Shown: in pieces, positions 25,021-36,830 of the stretch | Numbering within the stretch: the stretch's first letter is position 1 | How the letters are laid out: each line of letters begins with the position of its first letter | Assembly (NCBI GenBank): GCA_029721515.1 | Contig: CM056563.1 | Span: forward strand, 13,395,454-13,459,453 | Reading direction: 5' to 3' | DNA: 64,000 nt | Source of the DNA: Synanceia verrucosa | Lineage: Eukaryota > Chordata > Actinopteri > Perciformes > Synanceiidae | The notes under the pieces: model-generated | The model's input: only the letters and a program-made list of their open reading frames with translations | Database searches by the model: none | Told to the model about the DNA's origin: nothing | Position numbers and translations under genes: made by a program

Positions 25021-25659
25021 TCATGAAACAGCTTTGTGACCAGTGACTTATTTTCCTACATACAGTAATTCAGGCTCAAATACAAATACAATTTCTGTGA
25101 TGTAGGTTGAAAAAAAAGTTTTCTAACTGAAACAACAACAAGCAGGAAAATTTATACTAACATTCATAATAACATTTATTGTGATGGATTGTTAAGGCTC
25201 TCACTGTGGCTTGTCTTTATCTTCCCCATTAGCCTCTGTTTGAGAAAGAAAAAGGTATAGAGGGGAACAGACTCAGGGGACAGTGAAGGCCTCTGGGAAA
25301 AAAAAATAATGGTGGAAAAGAGATCATGACTTATGTCCACACATCTGTGTGTATGTGTGTGTGTGTGCGCACGCATATCTTTGTGGTTTATATTTATCAC
25401 TAAGTGTAGGCTAAGAGTATAAAAGAGCAGTGTGCCTTTGCTCCATATATGTTGACATATATCACAGTTATAATAACAATACTAATGAATACACATGGGC
25501 TCTCCTGCCTCCACAATAATAGCTACAATCATATAAGTGGTTTGAAAAAAGAGCTTGATGTGAAGCCTAATGGATAAAAAGCAGGATGATCTCACAAAAT
25601 GTAGAAGAAAGACTATCAGTCAATAAAGGTGTTGAAGGTTAAATTACTAAATGCACATC

Positions 25660-25661
<2 letters not shown>

Positions 25662-25695
<34 letters not shown>
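25662..25695. repeat. (GT)n microsatellite
   Basis: About 17 GT units. A shorter interrupted TG tract lies at about 25345-25368. Confidence 0.95.
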
Positions 25696-25696
<1 letters not shown>

Positions 25697-26984
25697 TAAT
25701 GCAGCTGTAAACAGTAGATGGTCTTTATAATATCATTTTCTGGCTGATGGTGTATCAAAGAAAAATAATGCAGGTCTTTGTCAGTCATGAATGTTGTATA
25801 TGCTTCTGTTTGATGCCTGGATTTATTTACAACTACATATAAAAAAGGGTGTTTTTGCTTTAAAAGTGAATATAAATACAAGTTCAGGTAAGCTAACCCT
25901 AACCTGGATACTGGAAGCAGATGGAGGTCTCTTTCTGACTGGTCTTAGTAGAAAGTGGTCCCCTTAATACCAGTGGTAAAATGCACTGTAACATACCCTT
26001 TCTCTTCACCCGTCTTCATACACACAAACACTTCACTCTTCCATTTTCTTTTTTTTATTTAAATTCTTTCTCTAAATTCTTTAAATTATTTTCTATTTGT
26101 TGCCCAATGTCTTGTATCTTTACCACACCGTCAGGAATAAGCACTGTGTCATTCGAACTAATCTACCTGACCCCCCTTTGAATGATGCCTGATGTTGCCA
26201 GTTGTTGCATCAAACAAATCATCTCATTGATTTGAGACCAGCAACAACTGAATTAACATTCATGTATGTCATATGTGCAAACTCTGTCATATGATTATGT
26301 ACGTGAAATATAACAAGCATGAACATCCATCTCATTAACAGTTATGTTAGCAGGTCTAGTTTTTCCCTTATTGAAGCACTGGATCCCATTGTGTATGGCT
26401 TATACACTACTCCCAATGCCTGAGCGTGATTTAGTTATCAGGCTTGTTACATTCTGTTAAATAACCCAGATACTAATGACAACAACATTTCAATAACATC
26501 CTTCCCCTACTCAACTGACCTCATCCAACCTCTTAACTAATTGTCTAATAAATAGACAATGATAAATTATGGGGATGTGAATGTTCATATAGTTAGTGTA
26601 CTGTCTGATAGAGATCTTTTGGCCTGCTAGCATAGATGAAAATCAAGAGCAGGAGGAGTACTCAGCGATGGTAATCACTGATAACGGGAATGAATGGGGT
26701 CCCCACAGCCCTGATACACATCGGCTGATAGAGACAGTGCTGTTTACTTCCTGTCAACACTGATAAATACTGTTGGGTCTTTGAGTATGTTTGTGAATGA
26801 AAGAAAAAAAAGTGTGCTGGGGTAGATATGCTCATGAAGGTGTTTGTGAGTGTGTCAGGAGATGAGTCGCATGAAAATGTCATCCTTGTGGGCTCCTACA
26901 TGCAATTATGGGATTAGAGGTCATGGCCATGTGTTTGTGTTAGCAGGAGTGAGTGGGAGTATAGGAGAAGACCTCTTGGCTCTT

Positions 26985-27012
26985 AAGCTTTCTCTCTTTT
27001 CTCCAGGTAAGA
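26985..27012 (+). promoter_or_regulatory. Recursive-splice-site-like motif
   Basis: A pyrimidine tract (TTTCTCTCTTTTCTC) ends in CAG at 27004-27006 and is directly followed by GTAAGAG. This juxtaposed acceptor-donor (YnCAG|GTAAG) is the form of a vertebrate or Drosophila ratchet point. Only the motif is seen; no host intron is proven. Confidence 0.35.
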
Positions 27013-27224
27013 GACCACACAGCCTTTTAAACTATAAACAACAGCTCATAAATCACAGCTATGCATATGAAAATTAAAGAATAACAACTGTAACATCCTC
27101 CTCAAATGTTACTACTGAGACTTCATTAAAACCTATTTTACAACACATCCCAGTGGGTATCTGAAGCAAAGGAGCAAGACTAATGACTCCAAGTTCCCAA
27201 TACCTCCATCTGTCGTTGAATAGA

Positions 27225-27345
27225 ATAGTTTTTTATTTATCCCCCATTGGGGGAAATTCACCCACCACAGCAGCATAGACAAAATGACAGACACATTCCA
27301 GTAGTTAGGAAAACAGCAATGACATAATAATAATAATAGAATAAA
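27225..27345. repeat. Retroelement 3'-end-like fragment (TTTATTTATCCCC...GGGGAAATTC)
   Basis: This matches in form the very common teleost motif of a T-rich stretch, then a CCCC-A-TTGGGG core, then AAATTC. It ends in an ATA-rich simple repeat near 27325-27340. It is probably the 3' tail of a dispersed LINE-type repeat. Confidence 0.4.
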
Positions 27346-27418
27346 ATATTTACCAAGTACTAAATAAAATGGAATTAATATATATATGTACAAAAACATG
27401 GATCAAACGACACAATTT

Positions 27419-28363
27419 AATAGTGATCAGGCATAACATTATGACCACTGACTGGTCAAGTCAAGTCAAATTTATTTGTCACACATATAACAAATTACAA
27501 TTTACCTCAGAGGGCATTACTATCTGTACAGGATATGACATCCTCTGTCCTTTACTAACAACCCTCACATCGACTAAGGAAAAAATCTAAAAAAAAACCC
27601 CAAAACTTTTAACAGGGAAAAAATAATGGAAGAACCCTCAGGAAGAGCAACAGAGAAGGGATCCCTCTTCCAGGATGGACAGACACTCCATATAACAACA
27701 GTTATTATATATGAAATTGTATGGAGAGAAAATGTCCCAGGGGATGAAGAGAAGCATCAAAGCTGGAGGCAATGGATTCTGAGCAACACGTCCTCCTCTC
27801 CACCACAGCAAACAGGAGAAGCATCAGCAAGATGTCCTCCTCACCACCAAGTCAGCAGTACTAGAAGGTGAAACCTGAGCTGCCACTACTGCACCACGTA
27901 CTAAACGTGATGTGAAGAACACTGATTATCTCTTCATGATGGTCATTGGCATATATAAGGCAGCAAATGAACATTTTGTCCTCAAAGTTGACATGTTAGA
28001 AGCAGGAAAAATCATAAAGTGACAGGATTTGAGTGAGTTTGACAACAAGAACTAAACAGTGATGTCTAGAGGACTGGATCAGAGCAGAACTGCAGCTCTG
28101 GTGGGGTGTTCCTATAGTGGTCAGGATCTATCAAAAGTGGTCCAAGGAAGGACCAGTGGTGAACCAGAGACAGGGTCATGAGAGGACAAGGATCACTGAT
28201 GCAGGTGGAGAGTGAAGGCTGGTCCTGGTGGTCTGATCTAACAGACCAGAGGAGTTAATGCTGGTGAAGATAGAAAGGAGTCAGACACGACAGCACACCT
28301 TCAGGGGTCAGAGGTCAGGGCTGGTTTGGGCAGGTGGTCATAATGTTATGACCGATCAATGTA
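27419..28363 (+). mobile_element. Tc1-like element, decayed and interrupted
   Basis: The terminal inverted repeats are TGATCAGGCATAACATTATG at about 27424-27450 and its near-complement CATAATGTTATGACCGATCA at about 28339-28358, with TA at the outer edges. Between 27905 and 28300 are recognisable leader and N-terminal transposase sequences (helix-turn-helix segment). They are frameshifted, stopped, and deleted for the entire DDE catalytic part. The 5' end is split by an unrelated insertion at about 27457-27905. It cannot move by itself. Confidence 0.8.
27457..27905. mobile_element. Unrelated repeat inserted in the Tc1 5' end
   Basis: Tc1 leader sequence stops after ACCACTGACTGG and resumes near 27905 with GTGATGTGAAGAACACTG. 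The intervening ~450 bp opens TCAAGTCAAATTTATTTGTC and includes GGGATCCCTCTTCCAGGATG. Both segments resemble dispersed non-LTR or SINE-like teleost repeats. Exact target duplications are not clear. Confidence 0.45.
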
Positions 28364-29535
28364 TGCAGAAGCATTCACCGACATGTTGGTGCAAACATAA
28401 TGTGTGCTTGAGGGCATTTTCATGAATACATAGCTGCACACAGATATTACCCTCAACACACGCCAATGCCAGGGCTGGTAGTGCGTTTCAAATATATTTT
28501 TATTATATATGTTGAAATTCTCATTTTATCCCAAAAGCATTTGACAAATTACATGCTCTGTCCAGAACAACATAAAAATATCTGGTATTTTGCAGGACTG
28601 CAATCATTATGTGACGACTGGACCTCCTGCCTCTCTACCTGACAGCAGTCACTGCACATCACTAGAGGCTTCCACAGGCTGCTGGCTTGACAGCTGTGAC
28701 CACTAAAAATAGCAGTAATATCTGATGTGATTCTACTTGGTTTTATTATTTAATCCTACCAACTTTTATTACCTTTTATTCATTTATTCACTCTTCAGAT
28801 GCAACCTCACTCTTCATGAATGTGAAGAAGTGCATGTCTGTAAAGCCTATCGTCTTCACCGTTTAGTGGACTATATGCTGGACAGCAGATCAGCTTTATA
28901 ATGTGAATAAGCTGCATTTATTTTAAAATATTATTCCTTCATCTTCACCATCAAAGTTTGTTACGAGCTTCATTGGGGTTTGTTATATTTTCAATGCTCA
29001 CTCACTCACATGGGGTGAATGTAATTAGCCCACCATCTCAAGAGCTTATACTTATGGTACTCATGTAGTGAATGTAATTGCCACCCTGCATTTTATCTTG
29101 AGACACTCACCTCAGAATTTGGGTGCATGTTCAGTTTAGAGCCCAGTAAAGTGATGATATGATTTTATAACATATGCCAACAGAAACAACAAAGCCAGTC
29201 AGTCTGTGACACGTTGGGTCATTGCTGGTTTTCAGGCAATCACAGCATGCTTTTTCATGGCAGTATGTGCTACCTGGGTTTGATGAAATATTGAAGATAC
29301 TCCTTTCACCCCACTCATCCCTCAAGCGTCAGCACATGAAATCAAATATTGAAAGTCTGTGTGTAAAAAACAAGATTAGTATGCTGCACAAACCTACAGC
29401 TCTGCACACGTGCAGCCATGCATGCAAAACTACAGTACATGTCTACACATAAAAAAAAACAAACATTCTTTCATTCACACATCAGATAAAGACAATTTAA
29501 GATTCTTTTGAAATACATTGTTTTCTTTCTTATAG
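28364..29535. other. Intergenic or intronic stretch, nothing recognised
   Basis: AT-rich sequence without family-like ORFs. If the terminal-exon candidate at 29536 is real, this is intron. Confidence 0.5.
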
Positions 29536-29641
29536 AAAATCCCTTGGACGATTCTTTGACCGTGGAGAATTTGATCAAGAAGAGGTCAACTTAGAGTCTT
29601 TCACGGACCTGATTACATTTATGGCTCAGCGTGTTTCCTAG
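29536..29641 (+). CDS. Candidate terminal coding exon of an unidentified gene
   Basis: A strong acceptor (GTTTTCTTTCTTATAG) is directly followed by an open frame entered with one carried base. It gives 34 residues from KSLGRFFDRGEFDQ through ESFTDLITFMAQRVS to a TAG at 29639-29641. Composition is protein-like (mixed acidic and hydrophobic, balanced codons) and unlike the low-complexity shadows around it. I do not recognise the family. No clear AATAAA follows closely. It could be a true last exon on the plus strand, a captured gene fragment, or chance. Confidence 0.3.
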
Positions 29642-30054
29642 TTATCCCATTCCTCCTAAGCACTTTACAAACATGGAGCATACAGGGATTAGCAGGGGGA
29701 TACAAATACTCTTCCTCTTCCTTTTAATGTGCTGACATGTGTGCAGTTACACTATATGTGCAAGTGTGTGTGTCAAATAGAAAACATTGCATATGTGTCA
29801 GTATGCAGCAGCAGCAGAGGATGACAGATGGGACGTGGCTGCAGATGGACACTGGACAGTAAAGATAGGATTCAGATTTGCTGTGATGTATACACAGAAC
29901 AATGATACGATTTCTGCAGACATTTGTAGTCTAAACTGTTCTGCTGTCCCAGAAGTTCAGCCTCTTGTCTTTGTCCTCTTGTTTCGACACTTACATCCTC
30001 TACATGAGCCTCCCTTAAAATCTCATAACTTTGTTCAGTTACTGTTGAAGGGAG

Positions 30055-30147
30055 AAATTTTTTGCTGTGTGGAGTTTGCATGTTCTGCGTGGGTTCTCTC
30101 CAGGTACTCTGGCTTCCTCCCACCATCCAAAAATGCATGGGGATTAA
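30055..30147 (+). repeat. (GGAT)n-tailed dispersed repeat, left part of interrupted copy
   Basis: Contains GGAGTTTGCATGTTCTGCGT and GGCTTCCTCCCACCATCCAA, the conserved core of the family also seen at 36.7, 39.4, 44.9, 49.4 and 51.8 kb. The copy is cut at 30147 by a MITE and resumes at 30764. Confidence 0.75.
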
Positions 30148-30763
30148 GGCTACATTTACACATAGCAGGGTATTTTGATAAATGACTATTTCCTTCCCTT
30201 AGTTCTCCAAAATAACATTGTGCATACAACATAGTTTTCAAAAAAGTTTCCGTTTACATTAACCCCCATAAATACGCTGTCGAGAGCCATCATAACTACG
30301 GCAAGCCAATGAGCAACAGTGTAGGAAGAAGGAGAAAGTCATGCAAGCCAATCAGAAGTCTCATCGACAACAATGACTAACACGAGTGACTTCCTGTTCC
30401 TCCGAGCCCTAATACGTCTCTGCTCCCGTACATACAGTAATAGAGGAGCTGTATTTGCAAAACACTTAAAAAGTGCTTGCACCAACAGAAATGCTGCTGA
30501 TACCCAGAATGCTTGACTGCTCATAGACTACTCTGACGGCCGTACAACACAAAAAAGATTGCACTTTTAGTGCGTAGATTTCCTAAAACTCCATTTTTCT
30601 CTGTTTACATTCAAACGCGAAACCGCAGTTTTCCTAAATCTCCACTTTTGCTGGAATTTTTAGAAAGAATCATATTCAGAGAAGAAATCGTCGCTTGTGT
30701 GTAAATGAAAGACACAAACGAAGGGAAAAGTCTCTGTTTTTACAAATACGCGTAAACGGGCCC
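30148..30763. mobile_element. PIF/Harbinger-like MITE with TAA target duplication
   Basis: 616 bp inserted inside an older dispersed repeat. TAA is duplicated at 30145-30147 and 30764-30766; removing the element restores a continuous family sequence (GGGATTAAGTTAACTGGC). The ends GGCTACATTTACAC and GTAAACGGGCCC are imperfect inverted repeats. A 3-bp TWA duplication is the hallmark of PIF/Harbinger. No transposase is present. Confidence 0.7.
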
Positions 30764-30870
30764 TAAGTTAACTGGCTAATTTAAATTACCCGTAGGTGTG
30801 AATGTGAGTGGTTGTCTGTCTCTATGTGCCCTGTGATGAACTGGATAAATAGATAATGGATGGACATATA
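30764..30870 (+). repeat. (GGAT)n-tailed dispersed repeat, right part of interrupted copy
   Basis: Resumes the family after the MITE with GTTAACTGGCTAATTTAAAT, then GTGAATGTGAGTGGTTGTC and a GATAAATAGATAATGGATGG tail. Confidence 0.7.
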
Positions 30871-31456
30871 AGAAGTGGACATCATTACCATGATTTTATT
30901 CATCAGTTTGGAGACTTGAGTTCTGGGTCTTGACTGACGCCACTTTGGCTTTTGGACATGGCCATCTTGGTTTTTTGAAAGTGTGACACTAGTGGGTGGA
31001 GCTAAGCCCCCAAAATGTTACTATTTGGACTACAAAACAAAAAACAAAACAAAAAAAAAACACTAATTTTATTAGACTCCTGGAACTCATCTGATGTTTT
31101 TTCCTCATCCTCCTCTTCCTCACATCTCTCTATCATACTGTCTCTCATGTCTCCCAGCACAGATTCTAGTGACTGGCTCTCTTCTCTCTCCCAGTCATTT
31201 GTCCATGCCTGCTGCCCCCCCATCCTTTCTCATTCTGTCTCTTCAGTCATCCATGCCTTTCTCCATCATTTTTCTCCATCTCTGCTCATCCCTCCATTCA
31301 CCACTCTCCCCCTGCTCACCAGCCCCGTCTGCCCACTTTCTGTCCTCGTTTTCTCCACCTGATAACAAGCAGGGTAGTGCAATGTTACGCTTCGCTGGCT
31401 CCTCTCCCTGCTGCACATGAACAATGTGAATGGTGTACAGCGAGAACCAGGGGGTA

Positions 31457-31480
31457 CACACACACACACACACACACAGA
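31457..31480. repeat. (CA)n microsatellite
   Basis: About 12 CA units. Confidence 0.9.
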
Positions 31481-32245
31481 AAATGTTTGATTTATCTATT
31501 TTCACCATGAGTCATCACCCTGGTGAGAGGCCTGTACCCGCTATGAAGTAATGAAATTTAAGGCTGTCTTTCACTGGCTAGCTTCACTTTCTATGGGAGT
31601 GCTGAAGCAGCAAGATATGGATATGAATAATGCCATAATTCAGACTCAGAACATTAATTTTTCTGGCTTGCCTGCTCTAGAGCCCTGTAAAATGTTTTGC
31701 ATAGATCAAGTCTGCTCCGTTGCCCTTGTGGTTCTCTAATAAAGTTATGTGGAAATATAGCAACTGTATAAAGATGCAAGAGGAGTTTGACGTTTGCTGC
31801 AAGCAGAAGGGTTTCATATTCTGGAATATAGTTTTGGAGAACAGTATTCTTCAGAAAATGATTCAGTGACAGTGCACGAGCCAGACTGGACACTAATAAA
31901 ATGTCTGAGCAGAACTGAAAATGTGTTTTTATTCTCCAATTAAAGGTGGTGATACATCAGAGAAAAAAATACAATTAAAATAACTTGTGAAGTGAAAGTG
32001 TATGCAGAATTAGGAAACCAAAATAAATAAATAAATAAAATGATGAATAAATTCTCTCGAATATAATAGATATTTCTGCTGCATTTTTTTTGGCAATTGG
32101 ATGGGGAGCACTTCTCTTCTGGAAACTTCTCTGAAACACCTTCATTGTAAATCAACCTAGGAAAGTCACATATTCTGTCAATGTCCAAAAAGCCATAAAG
32201 CTTCATGATATTATATCCTAGAGATCACAACATGGCTGGTACCAA

Positions 32246-32810
32246 CAGGGATGGACTGCTGGCCAGTCTAACATTCAGGCAGATGCCAGAAAGACCATGC
32301 TGTCTCCTGGGCCGGCCCTGTTATTCTGCATTGCAGCCCTGCATCCGTATCACTGCGGCCCAGCCACTAGGGGCTTATCCAATACGGATCCTTATGGTCT
32401 TAAAATTCCACCCCCCCCCCCACTATTGTAAGGGAAGTACCTGCTTGATACATCGCAGCCTCTAAGCTTGCTTGCACTTGTTTTCGGGGTTACTGGTGGT
32501 GGTTAAGTTGGTGGTCGACGTGGAGATTATACCAACTTGATTGATAAAATGAATCAACACAAAGGGGGGAGTGGAGGAAAAGAGGGAAAAGATGAAGAGG
32601 GCACTGCTGTCTGAGGGCGAAAAATGTTTTAATGCAGTTGTTTAAAGCATGTGAGTTTGAGTGCACCATCACTGGGGCTATCAGAAATGCTGTTCTCTCC
32701 CTGCATCAAAAGATCTATCTGTGTCTGCTAGTTGGGCCGCTTGTGGGTGCAAATGCCAGGGACGTTTTTTTTATTTTTTTTTTTTCGTCCGGCACTGCGT
32801 ACCATTAGAT
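32246..32810. mobile_element. hAT-like remnant (CAGGGATGGACTG terminus)
   Basis: Opens with CAGGGATGGACTGCTGGCC and runs through GGGCCGGCC, like the common vertebrate hAT terminus. Downstream at about 32550-32620 is a basic stretch (NQHKGGSGGKEGKDEEG) resembling the N-terminus of ZMYM1-like hAT proteins, out of frame soon after. It includes a C-homopolymer near 32411-32421. Borders are uncertain and it is non-functional. Confidence 0.4.
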
Positions 32811-34300
32811 GCCTTAGGTCGTCTAGTGATGATGCCAATATTTTCACTTTAGCTTTTAAAAGGCTGCAGCCTCTTAAAGAACAATATCTGCCAGGCCATT
32901 CTCTAGTGATTCATCATTTTTTTGACATATAGTCCTCAAATCTGAGTTATTTTGCATCAATTAATTAATGATTCATTAATTATCTGGTCTTTGTTCACTT
33001 TTTACTTTGTAATTGGTCACATTTTATGTTGATTAAGTTGAAATTCTGGAAGTGCAGTAAAGAATGAAAACACAGCAAGTTTATAGCACATCCTTGTTCA
33101 GTTCCTTGCAAAGCTAAACCTGAATATCATGAACAATAAAAATGAACACTGGCTAATGTTATGTGTAATTCTGCTGACCCTCTGCACAGGACAAAACCAG
33201 TCATGGTGCCACAAAAACAGATTGGTAGCCAGCAGGGGCTGCTAAGGCTTAAAATTAGTTGGCAAGTGTCACCTGTCTGAAAAATATCTAAAATTGTAGA
33301 TAACTAACCCTCACCCAGGTCTGTGCAGCTATTTTATAATTCAAGTTGGAATAAAATCATTGATTCGCTGATTCAAATACTAAAAAACAGAGAAGCCTAC
33401 AATCAACCACATCATATTTTGCCAGTAAAATACAATCTGGGAATAGACGGCGGCTTGTTTTTGTGACTGGTGACATGAAAGCTAACAACTCAGATCATCA
33501 CAGCACCAACAGAAAAGAAAGAATTTTCAACACACCAACACACCAATTCATGCTGTTACCTTGAAGTCAATATACCCGGAAAAAAGAGAGCAAGCAGTGC
33601 AGATAATTAATTAAAAACATATTAATCACAAGTCTGCTGCCTTAAAAAGAATCACAGTGATGAAAACCAGAGAGGAAAACATGCTCAGTGAGACATTTGA
33701 CAAATGTGACCCCCATTAGGGGATTTTAACAGCCCAAAATTGTTCATTTATGGCCGCATGCAAACAGTTGACACACCTGTCAATGTTGACCAATCACTGT
33801 TTGAGCTGCTGAGCTTGCTTGGGGTCGTTTCAACAGACATGAAGTGTAACATATATTTATGCACGTCTCGGTTTGTGTGTGAATCATAGTCTGTGTAGTA
33901 GATGCCTTTGGCAGGGTAGTTCATGACCACATGACATCAAACATTTGCTTATTATTAAGCTGACTCTGAAATTGACCTCTCTATAGAAGAAAAATAATAA
34001 AAATGTCCATACATGGATCAAACCAATGTCACTGGGAAACAAACAAAAAGACTGAGTTCAGTGCATAACCACATCACCTTCCTCACAGGAAAAGCAGGTT
34101 GATTCCCACATATTTTATTTATTCCTGTGTATCTTTTCATAAGGTTTGGAGACGACAGAGACAGTGATGGACGGAATGAGGAGTAGATTATGATCACAAC
34201 CTGAAGCAAAGAGTGCGTATGAGAAAGAGAGGTGCAAAAGCAACAGTGCATGGTTCAGTGACGAGTCAAGAGACTGAGACTATAAAAGCAAAGCAAGAGA
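32811..34300. other. Intergenic stretch, nothing recognised
   Basis: AT-rich, no family-like ORF or RNA gene seen. Confidence 0.6.
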
Positions 34301-34862
34301 AGATATGTAAGTGTGCACAAAGGGGGAGGGAGTGAAGAACAAAGCAGAGAAAACGAGGGAGCAGCAGGGATAAGAGCATGAGGAGGGAAGAGGAGGCTCC
34401 TCTGGGGTGTAATTAAGGCTCTGAATCTTGTTTGCCATTGACCGCCAGAACTTAAGAGAGAAGAGGGGAGATGTGAGGTCCCTTAGCAGAAGACAAAGTA
34501 GAGAAAGGTAAATGAAGAAAAAAGGGAGCGTGCGAAAGAAGTGATGAAAAAGTAACGTGGGAATGAGCTGAAAAAATGAACTCAGTGTAAAAAAAAGATG
34601 TGCGATTATTGAATAAAATCTGAAAGAGAGGAAGGGAGAAAAGAGTGAAGAACAGGAAATGTGAAAAGGTGTTGAGCGTGACTGTGTTTAACAGATGGGT
34701 TGCAAATTTTCACAGTTGTTACTGTGACATGCTTTTACTTTCAGTTGATGATGGAATATATATATATATATTTAATAGGCAGTGCATTTTGTCTCACAAA
34801 GTGACTGATGAGAGAGAAGACTTACGTCTAGCAGTATTAGTCTTGGTGGAGGACAGCCCAGG

Positions 34863-34916
34863 ATGAAGAACTCTAAAGTGCAGAAAAAGACAGAGGCAGC
34901 AGACGAAAAGCCGTCA
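34863..34916 (+). CDS. Weak candidate first coding exon
   Basis: An ATG opens 18 codons (MKNSKVQKKTEAADEKPS) that end in phase 0 at a GTAAGA donor. A (TA)n/TTTAATA box lies about 90-105 bases upstream (34756-34776). Lysine- and glutamate-rich 18-mers arise easily in the purine-rich sequence found here (34.3-34.65 kb), and no second exon was found. Treat as speculative. Confidence 0.15.
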
Positions 34917-36724
34917 GTAAGATTGTTTCTGACAAATATTTGGCTTCTTCATTTTACATTTTTTACAAGTCTTTTATGGTGGTGATTAAGCAGAAGCTTT
35001 GTACTTTTTCCAGTTTCATTTTGTTTTAAAAATGAGTTGCTTTCGTCTATCCACAGGGATTAAAACATGATTTTTATTTAATTTTTTTTCATATGTTTTT
35101 GAACAGGTTGTAGCACAGGTTGACTAAACTGTGCCAAATGAGGAAATTAGGTTGAATCAAAATATATCAGTGATGAATTCACCATGGATGAGTCAGGGTT
35201 TTTCACGTTTTCAACACTATGTTCAACTCCACCCCTGTCAATGTCCCTGTTTAGTGCATGGACACAAAAATACATGTAATTTTAAAAGCTCTCCTTATTT
35301 TATGATTATTTAGCTGAACAGGCCTACAGTGATTTCTTTCATCCATACCCAGCTTGTAACGCAGAAACCTTGGGAAACTTTCTGGTTTCAGATTGAAGTT
35401 AATGTGTAAAGTTTGAGTGTGTGAGGCAGGGGATGATCTACATAGAGAAGAAGCAGATTTACAAAATGCCATGCCTTTGAAACTTGTGTGCCTTTGAAAG
35501 AACTCCTCCTGGGATTCACTGGCTCCCACAGGACAGAGAAGTAAAAGCCTAGAGAACAGTCATGCTCTTACATGCAAAACTGATCCTATTACATTTGACA
35601 CATGTGACACAACTGACGGATAAGCCCAACAAAGGCTGTCGATTGTTTCATCTGACATCAGGCCACAGTGGGACGCACATTAGGAAACTGATTATAAATG
35701 TAACCCCCCTATTAACTAAACATTCTGACTTTTATTCAAAGAAACCTGATATTATGTCTGATTGTGGAGCACTTTCAGTCAAACCCCTGAAACCATAACT
35801 GATGATGACAAGTCAGCTCCAGTTCAGCAAGATGAATTGAAGCATGAGGATGATTTGAAAAAGTCACCATAATTGACGCTGACAGTCGGAGGATGACTGT
35901 GCATTGGGTGCTGTTTCCTTTCCGAAAGGAGATTTAGCGCTGTGAGCGGTTGGCTGCATTGGCTCGCCGCTGATGCTGATATCCCTCGGGTGCAATGGTG
36001 AGTCAGGTTCCCTGTCGCAATGCATTCGCTACAACACAGACATGCTCTGGGGAGTCCATGACTGATCCTTCTGGCCTGCACTGGGCTGTGTGTGTGTATG
36101 TGTGCACGCGCATGCTGGAGTGTACACATGACATGTGTCCTGCAAACTACAGGAAAGACAAATACCTTGACCTAGTATATCCCAGATAATCATCCTTAGC
36201 ATTGTACATTATGACAAACAGAACGAAAGTTTGCATTTGCTTGCGAAAGCCCATTATCTGTGTGCATATTGACTGCTGCTAAAATCAAGTAGGTTAAAAA
36301 CAAACACACTGGTGTTTGCAGGGTTGCTGGGTTTTTATGTGTGCACATTCTATTATCTGCTCTGCTCATATTCACAACGCGGTTGCCACATCGATGACAA
36401 AGACTGACGAAGCAAACCGCCCTCCGTTTGCCAAGGACACTGGCCTAGAGGTGACTGAGGTGACAGCTTTGAATTTAAAGCAGATTGCTTATCCAGCTAT
36501 GAACAAAAATATTTTACTGAATGCGCTTAAATAATTACTGTGAAACACAGAATTTTAACAGAGAGGGAGAAATGAAAGGAGAACTATTTCGGTGCTTGAG
36601 ATGCCGCACAGTTAAGTGTGGCCAAGAATTATCAAATTACCTGAATAATCCAGTATAAAATCAGTTTGGGATTTAAAGCACAGGATAACAGCATGTTGAC
36701 ATAAAACAAGACAGTGTAGATTTT

Positions 36725-36830
36725 GCATGTTTTTTGCATGTTCTCGCTGCGTCTGCATGGGTTCTCTCGGGCTTCCTCCCACCATCCAAAGACATGGATG
36801 GGGAAAATCAATTGGCTAACAGACAATAAG
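36725..36830 (+). repeat. (GGAT)n-tailed dispersed repeat fragment
   Basis: Carries the family core (TTGCATGTTCTCGCTGCGTC, GGCTTCCTCCCACCATCCAA, then a CCAATTGGCTAAC-like stretch). No full tail. Confidence 0.6.

Noticed and set aside
34863..34916. Start of a real protein-coding gene
   Set aside because: Only 18 Lys/Glu-rich codons in purine-rich DNA, and no following exon was found; kept only as a low-confidence feature.
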